The position numbers and the translations under genes were made by a program. Below are positions 27,250 through 40,772 of a stretch of 64,000 nucleotides of DNA, in pieces (the first letter of the stretch is position 1; each line of letters starts with the position of its first letter). The stretch comes from Welwitschia mirabilis (lineage: Eukaryota > Gnetophyta > Gnetopsida > Welwitschiales): positions 277,357,921-277,421,920 of the forward strand of contig JBOZIK010000001.1 of assembly GCA_051453625.1 (NCBI GenBank). The letters run 5' to 3'. Under the pieces are notes generated by a model. That model was not told the DNA's origin, ran no database searches, and saw nothing but the letters and a program-made list of their open reading frames with translations.

Positions 27250-28640
27250 TTACTACTTAAGAGTTTAATAGATCTCCTAGATAAAGACTAGTGTTTTCTT
27301 ATGCAAAATGATCTAAGATCTTTTAGTATGGCATCAAAATACTCAACTATTTCTTTAGATGATTAATAAAGGTATCAATTTAAACCAAAAATAATGTTTT
27401 AACTTCATTAAAATTTTAAGATATATTTATTGATCAGTTCTTTAATGGCATTAAAAACATTCATTTTTATAGCCAAATTCCTAAATGTAAAGGCTTCCAC
27501 ACTCATTTTATAATTAATAACAACATGAACAATAACTAAAAAGGGTATCCCTAATATAAGGAAGAAATAGTCATGATTATGCTCTCTTTCTAAAATCATA
27601 TAATTAGCAAGCAAATAACACCTATTTATTTCTACTAAGCCATCTTCAACAACCTCTTTAGTTATCATGAAAAATATATTAGAAAGATAAATTACTAAGT
27701 AATACATTTTAAGATTTTCAAGCCTTCATTATTTATTAAGAGAATAAGACATAATATTTATGTTAGCTCCAAGACCTAAAAAGTGTTTATCTATGTTGGT
27801 AGAATAAATTTAGTCTTTACACCTAGTAGAACATTAATTTTGAATTGCAAAAATAATGTTTTGAGTTAAGAATGTATTTAATTTAGCATTATGTTTTATT
27901 TTACCTATGACAAGATCCTTACAAATTTATCATAAACAGAGAGTGATTGAATTTCAATAAATAATGATATATGAATTTCAACTTTCTTTAATATTTTTAA
28001 GATCTAGACATTTTTTTCTATTTTTTATTTGTACTTATCCTATCCATAAAGATTAAGAAAAAGAAGAAGAGAAGGATGTACTATAAGTTTTAGATCATTA
28101 TTTTTACCATTATTTAATTAAAATTTTATCTCCATTTATTATTTATAAGAACTATTCACTTCATGATGTTAGCAAATTATAGAAAAATTAAACTAATCTT
28201 TCTTACTCATGTCATGTTATTCATATTTTAATAATAACTTTCTAGATTTATTAAATATGTTATGAAAGATTTCATTATCGTTTTATCTATAACTCATGAT
28301 TTTTCTTCTAAAAGATTCATCTTTATTTATTAAAAAAATTCAATAAAGTTATTTTAATCTATTTAAAATTATAATAAAATAGGATTTTAAGAAAATGAAA
28401 TCATTACTTAGCTTTTTCTTTAATAATGTAGTAAAAATGATTAATTTTTAATTAACTTATTAATTAGTGGAACAATTTTTAGAATCATGAATTTCACTTT
28501 CATATTCTTGTATATTTATGAGGATATTTATCTTCTAAACCTCTAAATGTTCGAATAAAATTTATCAAGAATTATTTAAAGTAATGGTTTCTAAACCTTG
28601 TTGATATAAATCTGCATGATGAGAGTTGATTCTATTATGA
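27250..28640 (-). pseudogene. Tat/Athila-type Ty3/gypsy gag and protease, degraded
   Basis: Read on the minus strand. Gag trace: TFRGLEDKYPHKY (about 28510-28560), equivalent to the family pattern F-x-GL-x-x-x-DPY-x-H-L, then IIKEKAK near 28410-28430, where the family has SLK-x-KA. Protease: FLGLGANINIMSYSL (27745-27785), then KEVVEDGLVEIN, and ILGIPFLVIV with TFRNLAIKMNVFNAI in a 99-codon open frame (27408-27707). These match the order active site, VVEDVLV-x-VD, ILGRPFLAT, FGNM-x-x-x-x-NIFN. The catalytic Asp of DLGA is Gly here, so the protease is dead even without the stops. No LTRs could be assigned. The gag-protease order is firm; clade naming is by motif memory. Confidence 0.7.
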
Positions 28641-30999
28641 ATTTCTAAAGTCCACTAATCTAGCAATAGCATTATGAATGATGATAGGTTGTAACTCATT
28701 TGTTGGTATAGGACTTGGTTATTAAACATTAAGATTTAAATTTTTTTTTTGAAATATGAAACATTTTAACAAGTAATCCATGATTAAATATGAATGTTTA
28801 TAATATTACTAGAATACCTAATATGGATGAATTTTTTAATGTACATGATAAATGATGATTTGAAAAAATTAAAGACATCAATATTAATATTACATTAAAA
28901 TAATTAAACTACTTTATCTAAGATGGTAAAACACAATTAGAAGGTAAAGATATAAACTTATAAGAATTTCAAAAAAATAAGTTTTTATTTTTAAATATTT
29001 AAAATCTTTAAAATATTACAAACATGATAAGAATTTTAAATTTTAATATTCTCATACAACTATCTACATAACTACAAGATTATGACATAGTTAAAGAGAT
29101 ATTTGACATGATAAATAAAGAATATTTCAAGTTTAAAAAAATTTAAAATGTTTAGAAACTTATGAATATTTTGAATTCAATATTTAAATTTCTCATAAAA
29201 AGTTATCTAACTTTAAACAACTAGCATATGAAAAGGATACATCTAACTATTGTTATTTCTGTCTACATGTAAAATGAAGAGTTTAGATTCAAGAAGAGAA
29301 AGACTTTATGATGATTTAATAACCTTTATATAAAATGATCTACCTTACTGTCATTTTTGTCATTGATTCTTTTTAAGCCATAAGAGCTAATTTATACTTG
29401 AATGATGAAAATTATAAATAAATCAAAGAAAACTACGAATCTATAAAATGTAACTAACAAGAGAGCATTAGCTCAAAATTATTCCTAATATTGACATTAA
29501 ATTTGAAATCATAGTATAGTAAAAAAATTAAACAAAAAATATTGTCATTCTTTTACGTGAAGCATGTGAATAAATCTAAATCTATAAGTGTTACCTAACA
29601 AATAAAACATTAAAAAAGTAAAACATTTTTAAGGTAAAATTCAATACTATAAAAATGACAAGATGTTCAAATAATAATAAAATATAATAATAATTAATCA
29701 TGATTTATTGTGATATAAATATTAGCAAAATTATAAGGATGCACTAACATAAAAGATAAGATAGCTTATTTTTTCTATTAAAGAAGCATAATGTATGTAG
29801 TGAGGATTATATTACAAATATTTTTTAATAAAATATACTTTTAGAATATTTAATCTATATCTAATGTTCTATAAGTCAACATCGATTATATCTCCAAATT
29901 TTATACCTAACTCTAATGCTTTAACACATGAGTAAAATGGATCAGCCAAAGACACCAATGAAATCTTCTAATTAAATACCTTTGAATAGATATTAGTAAT
30001 GTTCTTATGTAAAATATAGAAAATATATAGGTAATACATGAGATAAAATGATACTTAAAATAGAAGTAACATGATTAGTGTTAATTGTTATGTTATATAA
30101 TGATATCTAAAATATTGAAATAATATATCTAATATATAGAAATAGATATTATGAAGAGAAAGATTTTGATGAAAGATCTATATAAAGTAGTATATGTAAA
30201 TATGAAAAAGTAATTAAAAATGAGAAAGAAAAAGGAGAAGAAGAGCTTAGCATGATATATAAACATAACAATGTTTATACTCAATTTTTATAGTATTTTA
30301 AGTATTATAATGGAGTCAAGTCTAATTTTGTAGTTTTAAATTTCTTATATAGCTATTCGTAGGTCACTGAAGGGATTAGAGAAGGAACAATAATAAAGAT
30401 AAAATTAAGAATGGTATAAAAAAATAATTTTATCTTTAAAGCATACATAATTTTTTGTAATAAATATGGATTTAAATCTTAAAAGTATCCATTATAAATG
30501 TGTACAAGTTTAGGTACTCTTGGTTTATATATTTTTATTAGAATATTTATTAATTATATGCATTATTAATCGAATACCTTAATGCTTGAATGATTAATGA
30601 AATAATAAAATTTGATTTAGGTACTTCATATATTAAATGATTGAATTCTCTAACACATGAATGTCTAATAATGTAGAAAAATTTTATTCAATTTTATATG
30701 TTCAAATGCATGAGTGTTTTTAGATGCTCTTAATGAATTTAGATGTCTCAAAAATAATTTGTGAGCTAAAAAAATATTTTTAATCAAAACTAAAAGATTT
30801 ATGGGTTTTGAGGTTTAGTTAAATTCATTGTAAACTCATGAACTAATTAGACAATGTCAAATAATGAAATCCTTTTTTCTTATATCTTATTAAATTTTTT
30901 ATATCACATAACTTAAATCTATTATTTCAAGTAATTTTTATGCTCAACTTTATATTTTAACGATTGATTTGTATTATTTTATTAATAGAGCAACCTAAG
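28641..30999. other. A+T-rich stretch, nothing recognised
   Basis: No domain, RNA gene or repeat structure is apparent. The first few hundred bases may be the lost N-terminal gag of the neighbouring pseudogene. Confidence 0.4.
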
Positions 31000-32108
31000 A
31001 TCCTTAAAGCTTATGGAAAAGAAAATCGACACCACTATCAGAACTATGATTCCATCATCTATAATGCTAAGTGGATTATACATATCATGATAACCCAAAT
31101 AGATGTCAACATAAGTATTTCACCTTATTTGATAATGCTAAATCATTTTATGATGATTATGTTATTACATAATTATGTCCTTTCCAAGGATATCTATCAC
31201 TACTTATCTATTAAATAATAAGAACATATCAATGAACAACTTTAGTCCTAAGATAATATATTAAATACTAGCCTATATCAACTGCTAAGCATCATTTATT
31301 CTTCATTAATCTTTCATATGTGATTGATACATGGTTTGAATTTTGCCTTTATTAGAATACCATTTATCATTATCTATTAGAACCATATCATTTCTAAAAT
31401 CCTAATGACCATCATGAAGGATTATTTGTCATGAGATTATGTGTCCTCTTTATTCCTTTTTTGATATAAGGAAATCATTATTTCATTTGGCATCCATCAT
31501 GATGTACCTTGGATTTTCACTCTAATCTAGTATTTTATATGGTGGTTACATCATTAGTAAATGCATTTTTATCTATGGTTAGATTTATTTTGATTTCCAT
31601 ATTAAATTAAATCAAAATTATTATTTATGAAATAATGCTTAATAAATGTTATGTTTCACTTGTAAAATTATTTTTTTAGTGATTTATAGAGTTTACATAA
31701 TTATTATATTAGTAGGTATTATCTATCATACTATTCCATTATTTTCTTACATTTCATTGAAGAAATGATATTTCTTACATGTACATTTCTTTCTATTTAT
31801 AATCTACATGAAAATAAATTATTTTTATCTAAGAAACTATGTTTTATTTAGTGAAAAATATTTCTTAGTTATTTAAGGTTTGCATGATAGATTATCTTAT
31901 GAATAGCTATTATACACCCTTAGGAGGAGATATTAATTTGCTAGTAAAATAATTTTCAAACCCTTCTTATATCCAACATCAGCCTAAGAAATAGTTAATA
32001 CTTGAAAAGATTCAATAGACCATTATAAACCCTATGAGAGAATGATAATTATGATAATCTATATTATAATAAGACCCCTTATCTATTGTTTTAAAATCAC
32101 TATAGACA
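31000..32108. repeat. Direct repeat A, copy 1 (possible LTR)
   Basis: Homologous to 39680-40772 in the same orientation. Matching anchors include gctaagtgg, ctttcatatgtgattgat, atttcatttggcatc with a following atgatgtacctt, and tctaagaaacta. The pair is strongly diverged. Spacing of about 8.7 kb and length of about 1.1 kb suit LTRs, but I could not find TG/CA ends, a primer site or a polypurine tract. An 84-codon plus-strand frame at 30964-31218 lies in it and looks like chance. Confidence 0.5.
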
Positions 32109-32127
32109 TCTTTTCATTAGGGAACAT

Positions 32128-33033
32128 ATTCAATATATTCCAATCTAATATATAAGTCATGATGTAGTAATGTTTTGGTGCTATTACTGAGGATTGCAAG
32201 TGGTGTTCCTTGGCTTGTCAAGAATATTTTTTTATTATGATAAATTTTCTGTTTTTCTTTGATTATGTAACTTTTTAATGTTGAAATTTGATATACTTTT
32301 AATCAATATACTCCCTCATACAACTTTCTTCTACTTATATCAAAACCCATCAAGGTCTACTAGCTTAAAATCATATTTTTTGTTAATTAATTTAAAATAT
32401 ATGTTTGAGTGTCTAATGAAATTATATTTTCTATGTGTAAATAGTTGCTACCTTCCTAAAGGATAGTTATTGGTGCTGGTTTACCTATGAATAGCCAAAT
32501 TTCAAATAGTAATAATTACTCTTATGGGCTNNNNNNNNNNNNNNNNNNNNNNNNNNNNNNNNNNNNNNNNNNNNNNNNNNNNNNNNNNNNNNNNNNNNNN
32601 NNNNNNNNNNNNNNNNNNNNNNNNNNNNNNATTCCATATATTCCAATCTAATATATAAGTCATGATGGAGTATTGTTTTGGTGTTATTACTGAGGATTGC
32701 AAGTGGTGTTCCTTAGCTTGTCAAGAATATTTTTTTATTATGATAAATTTTCTATTTTTCTTTCATTATGTAACTTTTTAATGTTGAAATTTGATATACT
32801 TTTAATTAATCTACTCCCTCATACAACTTTCTTCTACTTATATCAAAATCCATCAAGGTCTACTAGCTTAAAATCATATTTTTTATTAATTAATTTAAAA
32901 TATATGTTTGAGTGTCTAATGAAATTCTATTTTCTATGTGTAAAGAGTTGCCACCTTCCTAAAGGATAGTTATTGGTGTTGGTTTACCTATGAATAGACA
33001 AATTTCAAATAGTAATAATTATTCTTATGGGCT
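32128..33033. other. Unmerged contig overlap around a 100-N gap
   Basis: Bases 32128-32530 (403 bp) and 32631-33033 (403 bp) are nearly identical and abut the gap 32531-32630 exactly. The equal lengths and the perfect fit to the gap edges mean this is one sequence assembled twice. A 62-codon frame before the gap and a 90-codon frame after it are the same stretch seen twice and carry no domain I recognise. Confidence 0.85.
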
Positions 33034-36000
33034 CACTTGCAATGGCATTATGATATAAATAAGAGACTTGCCTTATATATATGTAGTTGTGTGTTAAAAT
33101 ATATAAACTATATCATTATTTCCATAAATTACATTTAGAATATTTAATTATCAAAACAAAAATAAAAGAATTCATAATACTCCCACATATTATGCATGAT
33201 TTGAATAGATCAGCATCTTGGGCTTCTTGAATCTAAATCTATACTTTGAATATTATCCTTTTAATCAAGTTTAATTTATTTTGTTCTTTAATTTTTTTCA
33301 AAAGTAGGATCAGTTTTCTATTATTGTTTAAAATTTATAAAACATTTTTGTGTATTAAAAAATTGATAGCTACTTAAAATTATATGAATAAAAATTATTG
33401 AATTACTATTTTCATCAATTTAATTACCTATGTTAGCATATATAGTTTTCTAAATTATTTAATTTTGTTACAACATAAAAATTAAAATGTTATTGGAATT
33501 TTTAACATTTAACTTGTTCTATTATAATTGTAGTATTTTTTAACAAATTCGAATTGTAAATTTTCTACTTTGGTGAAATTTATCATTTCACATTACTAGT
33601 TTACCATAAAATCTCTTTATTTTGACATTCCATGCATCATAACATTAGATCCAGTACTAGTTGGATCTACATAAAAAAAATAATAAATAATCCAACTGTT
33701 GATCATTTTTAAATAGAACTAACATTAAATTTAATAAAGATTATTTACATTCCACACAGGAGACTACTAAAACATAAATAAAAAACCTCTTTTAAAATTC
33801 TTCTAGTTAAATTAATTATGTTAAATAAAAACCTAAGTAGTATCTACTAAGAATAAAACACTATAAGTACTGTGGACATTAGAATTCTTAAGTCTTCCCT
33901 CTTATATAGTTTATTCACTAACATAGACTAAGTTAAAATACAAACATCAACTATTGATCTATTTTCTAAATTCCATGGATTATATTTTCAAGGCCTATTT
34001 TATCATATAAAAGAATTTTAATCTCTAATATTAATTACAAGAAATCAAGATGAAATGATTAAAATGGAATTTTCCCTCTTTCCCTAAAAGAAAAAGTGAA
34101 ATCTTGGTTATAGGAATTAAAACCTTAATGTAAATTATTACAAAGGGATTTTCACATGAATTTTTAAACCATTAAACTTAGAAGAAGGATCATAAATTTT
34201 CAATATAGTATAAATAACTGTTTCCTAAGATATTTAGATAAATAACCCTTTCTTAAGATGTTAGACATTTTTAAACCTTATTTAAAAGATGCCCATTAAC
34301 ATGACTTTAAGATATTGATTTTATTAAGTTTCATATATGAAGGATGAAATGAAAATCACAAAAAACAAATGAAAATAATTAATGGAGGGGATTTCATATC
34401 TATAAATCCTAATGAAGCATGTAAAACTTTGCAAAACATAGCTAAAATCTTAAACATTGAAAGAGAGATATAAATAAGAATTAAAAGCCTTAGTTCCTAA
34501 TATGTATAAACTAAATTAGAGAACATCTATGCTTAAAAAGTTAGATCATGTCAATAAAATATTATAAGCTCTTAAAAGACATAATAATAAGGTTATTAGT
34601 GGAAAATCTATAATTTTAATATGTACTTGCAAAGAATATGAAACTAATAAGTGTTCCTCTATCTTTCTTTAAAAAAGTAGTAATTAAAGAGGTAAATATC
34701 AAAATAATCTAGAAGATCCTTCTTCTGACAATCATATTTACAAAATCCATCATTATCTTATAGAGGCTTCTACAATTCAAGTTGAAGAAATCATGCTAAC
34801 CACAAATACTTAGACAATGTCTAAGAAAATCACTCGAAAACGCTCTAAAATATTTTTATAAAAGTTTAAATGAATACAAATAATAAATAATCCAAAATAA
34901 ATTAAAAAATAGCCAACATCCTTTAATGTTTAGAGTAATAAAGAAACCAACTCTCTCATAGTACCACCTCCATAGTAAGTATTATCAAAAATATAAAGTG
35001 AGACAAAATTTTAACGTAATTTATTAATGTAATTTATTCCTAATGCAAATGGTATAAATACATTTAAAAAATCATGTGAGATTCATAAATTTAATGTTAT
35101 ATCACTTATAGTCAATACATAAATCAATGAAAACATTTAATTAATTAAAAAGTCCCTTTTACTTTTATCCCATTTATCAAAAATTATATATGATATTGAT
35201 AATGTAAAGGAATTTTAAAAAGATAAATTATAAAAACTCCCATTTCCTTGATATTTTACATCATTACAAAAGAAATAACTCAAATAATAAATAGATAAAA
35301 TGTTTTTAAAAATTAAATTTTTTAAATAAATATAATAAAACAAGGTTTATCTTATGATAAATTCCTTAAAAATACACATATAGTAAATAAGAAATGAATA
35401 TAATGATGGAATCTTTCTTAGTCTAATAAGTAAATGCCATAATTAGGATGACATATACTTAATTTTAGGAATGATAATTCACCAAACATTTCATGTGTTA
35501 TTGAAATTGGAAAAATATATATATATATATATATATCATGTGTTATTGAAATTGGAAATATGTATATATATAAAAGACTTAGAAGCTAATGTACTTAGAA
35601 GCTAATGTTAGCTTAATTATTTATTTACTTTATAGTAAACTTAAATTAGAAGAATTAAAAGAACCAAATGATGATATTGCAATTTAATGACATACTAATC
35701 AAGATATCCACTATAATGATAGAAAAGGTTTTGGTATAGATCAATAAATTTTTGTACCTATTAGAATTTGTAATCTTAGAAATAGAAGATAATTTAAAGT
35801 TATGTTCCCTTATTTTAGGAAGGTTATTCCTAATCATTGTAAATTCCCTTATTAGTTGTAGAAATTTTATATAGTAAAAATATCATTTAAAAACATGGAT
35901 AAGAAACTATCATTCTGTAGTTGTAAGGAAAAATAATATTGTAAATAAATTATAGGATGTGTACTTGATAGATACCTAAGGAATAGTATTCATCTATGAT

Positions 36001-39000
36001 TCGAATTATAAACCTATTAAAATCCTCTCATATAAATCCAAAAATAGGATTTACCTTGATAATAATTCTCATATGAAGTCTTTTAAACTTAATAATCTAG
36101 TATTACTACATGATTTAAAAGGTCATAAAAATTTTTACATACTTATTCTTGAATGAAGTAGATATTTTTAAATGCTAAAATAATTTTTTCTTAGTTATGT
36201 AAAGATTTTAAGTCTTAAGTATAATAATTCACTTAAATTTAATCGATCCAGACTTATAATATTGTCTAGATCTATACATCTAGGCTGTGAATCTGATTTT
36301 TCATGAATCTAGAACTATAGGCTATTTAAAAAAATTAAATTTATTTCATTTAATAGAGGAACTTCTAATGTCATTAAATTATAGAATTTATTTTTAGAAA
36401 CTCTTAGAATTATGATAAGTACATATTCATTTAGTTTATTTTATAAAACTTCAATATTTTATGTATATTCCATTGCTTATCAGAATAAAACTTGATTTTG
36501 TGAAGAAATTATTAAGAAAATATCTCATCACTTTTCTTACATTACATACTTGGTATTTTATACAAACTTTGATGTGATTAATATTTCAATTATATTTAAA
36601 GCATTCTTACTTAAATGAGATCTTATGTACTCCAACAATATGACTAAATACCTCCATATAATATAGAGGCAAAGGATATAAGTTTAAATTTTTTTTTTTT
36701 CATGAGGACTATACATACTCATAAGACATCCATGATATTTATTCATGTTTATGGGGAGAGCTACAGATGTAAGCATCCTAGTTACTCACCCCTTTTATGA
36801 AGAAGATACATGTGTGCATATGAATAATTCTTAATAAAGAAGTGATTTATAAAATTTAAATTTAAAAAAAAAGAAATGAAAAGGAATATAAAAGGAAAAA
36901 AAAGAGAGTATTATTAATAAATAAATAAATACTATTTTCATTAAGCATAGTCATATGGGAAAGACATGCTATTAAAGACCTCTAGTTTTATGAAGAAGGT
37001 GAACATTATATATTAAATCCTTCAACTTCTATGTAGACGATGCACTCAATATATTAAATAACCTTCCTTTTGTGGGAAAGGTATACATTATTCATGGATA
37101 TCCTTACCATCATGAATAATTTAAGGTTACATGTTCCTCTATTAGACATAACTCATAAAAACTAGATAATCAACATGGAAATGCATTAGTTGCACTACTT
37201 TCAAGAAAATGAAATTTATGTGGGCATCACTTTTTACGGGGGATAATTGGATGGTTTACGAAGGCATAGATGCGCGCACACACACACCCACTATATGAGA
37301 TGAGAAATTATGTAGAAGGCCTTTAATTTATAAGAAAGACAAACAAAGTATGTACTAAATAACCTTGTATTACTTTGTTTTATTACATGAATGATACATG
37401 TGTCTACTAGGCATTATTTATGAAAAGTAAGAAATAAGTGTAGACATGTACTAGTTTTACTAATTAGAAAAACTTAAAACCTATAGGAGAATCACTTACA
37501 CATGAGATTATTAGATAATATATGGAGATTCATATATACAAATCTTTATTAGTATAAATAACTCATAGTTGGACACCTTCTTTATCACCACATACTTAAG
37601 ACACATTTTATCTTACATTGGTTACTTAAATACATATTTAGTTATATTTGATGATCTATTTTACTAATGAGGAAATTAAAAGATCTAACTTTGTACATGC
37701 TTGATAGGATTGAAACTTCATTTTAAGAAATCTTTTTCTTTAATGTATGATGTAGCATCTCTTTCATTTTTCTAAAGGAATGATAAACATGTATATTGGA
37801 AACTAGATTAACTATTATCATATATGTGTTAAATGTTTTAATCAAAATAAATTTACATAATGCAAAATTATATTGAGTTCATTTATTTAATTAATAAACC
37901 ATCATATTTTTTATTTTATGTTTTAACTATGATAAACCTCTTACTTAGGTAATAAATTTAAAAAATTACCTAATTAATAACATCATGAGTAATATGTTTT
38001 AATGATGGAACTAAAATAATGAATCTAGATTTTGTTTTTCATTTCTTTTTGTGATTACTTTTAGATTGTGCATAATTCCAAGTTAATGTAGATTAAGCAT
38101 AAAATAGAGTTGTGTATAATTATAACTTAACATAGGTAAAAGATAAAATTGTTTAACACCCAACTTTCATCTCATTTCTCTAACTATTCTAGTTAAAAAG
38201 AAAAATACTAATTCTAATTTTACCCTTAATCCATATCACTATGAATATTTATCTTTCATTTCTTAATTTCAATTAATGATGTAGATTCATCATAAACTCT
38301 ATGAAGCTTCATTCATCATAGCTACTATTAGATATGCACTAAACTAACTATGTTAGACTATTCTTGATCTCACTACGTCCTTTTTACTAATACCTAGGTG
38401 CGCCATAAATTATTCACTAGTATTATTAAATTAGCTCTGCCATGTTCCTTATTGTAGCTTTTGAAGTTTTTCATTTATAGTTTTAATATGACTAACTCTA
38501 TGTACTATTTTATTCATGTTCAACCATTTTTATCACACATTTTTAAATCATCACTACACTTTTTACTTATTTCTCTTAACTATTACATAGATATTCCTTC
38601 TTGCATACTATTATACTATATTGAATTTTGATCCATATCATATTTCAACCCTGCTAGCATCACCACTAATTTCTATAGAACCATTATCACATCTCTTCTA
38701 TAATTATGCTATCATCGCCTTACTAAAACTCTACCTAGATTTAACTCATTCAAATATATGCTTACTATGAACTATCATCACAAAAATATTAAGTAGATTT
38801 AGAGATTTTATTATTTAGTAATCCTTTAGGAAATTACTCATCCAACACATTATTTTATATAATGTTTTCCTCTATTATATGTAATGTTTTATTTCACATT
38901 ATATTTGATGTTTTCTTAAGTAATAGTAAAATAAGTACTTTTCATGAAACATATGATAAATGTATGATATTTTCAAACTTTATAACTCAATTTAAACACT

Positions 39001-39277
39001 CAAAAGAATGTATAAATTGACTTAAAGTTGAAAATTATCCATTTTCTTTTGAAAATTACATTGAAAATCATGTGAATTACATAAAAACTCACATTTTTTA
39101 ATTTATGTAGAAAATTTTGAAAATAAAACATTTCGGTTAACAGAATTAGAAGTTTTTATGATGAAGTCAAATGCTAACTTTGTAATTGATATGACTCTAG
39201 TTATTTTTTTATGGTGTATAACTATAAAACACAATTTAATAATCATAAATTACATTACTAACATGGTACAAGAATAA
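33034..39277. other. A+T-rich stretch between the two copies of direct repeat A
   Basis: If repeat A is an LTR pair, this is the internal region. I saw no gag, protease, reverse transcriptase or integrase motif. The plus strand near 35990-36150 has a short run of mostly sense codons, but no domain can be named. A (CA)n tract lies at about 37275-37288. Confidence 0.4.
35491..35608 (+). repeat. (AT)n microsatellite in a local duplication
   Basis: An (AT)n tract at about 35515-35536 separates two copies of tcatgtgttattgaaattgg. A 16-bp unit, acttagaagctaatgt, then occurs twice in tandem at about 35577-35608. This is a slippage-type cluster. Confidence 0.8.
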
Positions 39278-39435
39278 GATATATAAACTTTGTAAATTTT
39301 GAGAGANNNNNNNNNNNNNNNNNNNNNNNNNNNNNNNNNNNNNNNNNNNNNNNNNNNNNNNNNNNNNNNNNNNNNNNNNNNNNNNNNNNNNNNNNNNNNN
39401 NNNNNNGACATATAAACTTTGTAAATTTTGAGAGA
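39278..39435. other. Short contig overlap around a 100-N gap
   Basis: The 29 bp at 39278-39306 recur at 39407-39435 with one difference, touching gap 39307-39406 on both sides. A 71-codon minus-strand frame across the gap is an artefact of reading through N. Confidence 0.7.
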
Positions 39436-39679
39436 TACTTTATAATAATTTAATGTAAAATTCACTAAGGCATTAATAAATGACTAGTTCAAAATGTGTT
39501 TACACCTTTAATTTTACATTTTAGATTCTTAATTTTAGAAAATAAAAATATTTTTTAAGGATTTACATATCCTATTATTAATTAATTTATCACTAGAAAT
39601 GTATCGATATTATTATCAATAAGGATTACATTTTGTTATTTTTTATATAAAACAACGCAAGTTGCTTAGAATTCATAAT

Positions 39680-40772
39680 AGATTATCTAACTAAGGATAC
39701 CAACATCAGTATTATAACTCTAGTGCTATTAACATTATGGAGCTAAGTGGGTTTAACATTATAAGATAGTTTAAATATATGCTAAAGTGATTAATCCACC
39801 TTATTAAACTAGTATATAGTAACTAAAAATCTAGATAGCTCTATATTCCCTAATTAAATCTATTATTATCCATATGTTAAACAATATGAATGTATAAATG
39901 GATAACTTTATATTTAAGAAGATCTATAAAAGATTATTCTATATTAAAGGCTAATTATCATTTAGTATTCATCCATCTTTCATATATGATTGATATTATA
40001 TCTTATGGTTTACTTTAACCAAATCACTATTTGTCATTGTCTAGCACGACTCTATGATTTTGAAACTTTTAATGGTCATGATGAGGACTTATCTTCTCAT
40101 GAGGTTTTAATCATTGTTTTTTCCTCCTACATATGAGAACATGACTATTTCATTTGGCATCTATTATGCTGTGCCTTAGATTTGTACTTTAATCTATTAT
40201 TCTATGTATCAAATGTATCATTGATAGATGCACTCTAATTTATGATTTAAGTAAACTTAAATTTAATATTTGATTTAATAAAGATTACTTATTATGTGAT
40301 AGTATATTTTAAGTGTTTTCTTGTACTTGTGGAATTAATCATTTAATGCTTTATAGGGTTTAAGTGATTCATATAGTAATAAATGATATCTTTCATACTA
40401 TCCTAATTTCTTCCTATAATACATTATAAAAATAATATTTTTCTTTATAATTTATTAACATTTAGAATTTATATAAGAATAATTTATTAGTTCTCTAAGA
40501 AACTAGGTTGCGCTTAGTGAAATATTTCCTACTTATTTCAGGTTTTCATCATATATTATGAGTAGTTATTATATATTCTTAGCAGATGATATCATCTAAT
40601 TTATTAATTACTTTTTAAATTATTCATATACTCAATATTAACTTATGAAATAATCAAGAGTTCAAAAAAATCTTCAAAATAAATTTGAAATCCCTATGAG
40701 AAATTGGTAATTAGGAACACCTACACTATAATAAAAGCTTTTATTTATTATTTTAAAACTACTATGTATACC
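39680..40772. repeat. Direct repeat A, copy 2 (possible LTR)
   Basis: Second copy of 31000-32108, same orientation, heavily diverged but collinear throughout. Anchors: gagctaagtggg, ctttcatatatgattgat, atttcatttggcatctattatg and tctaagaaactaggttg. Ends are approximate. Confidence 0.5.

Noticed and set aside
32278-32969. Two similar small plus-strand proteins as a tandem gene pair
   Set aside because: They are the same sequence on both sides of a 100-N gap, an unmerged contig overlap of 403 bp.
32502-39465. Minus-strand frames running through N at 32502-32702 and 39250-39465
   Set aside because: They only stay open because gap bases are read as unknown residues.
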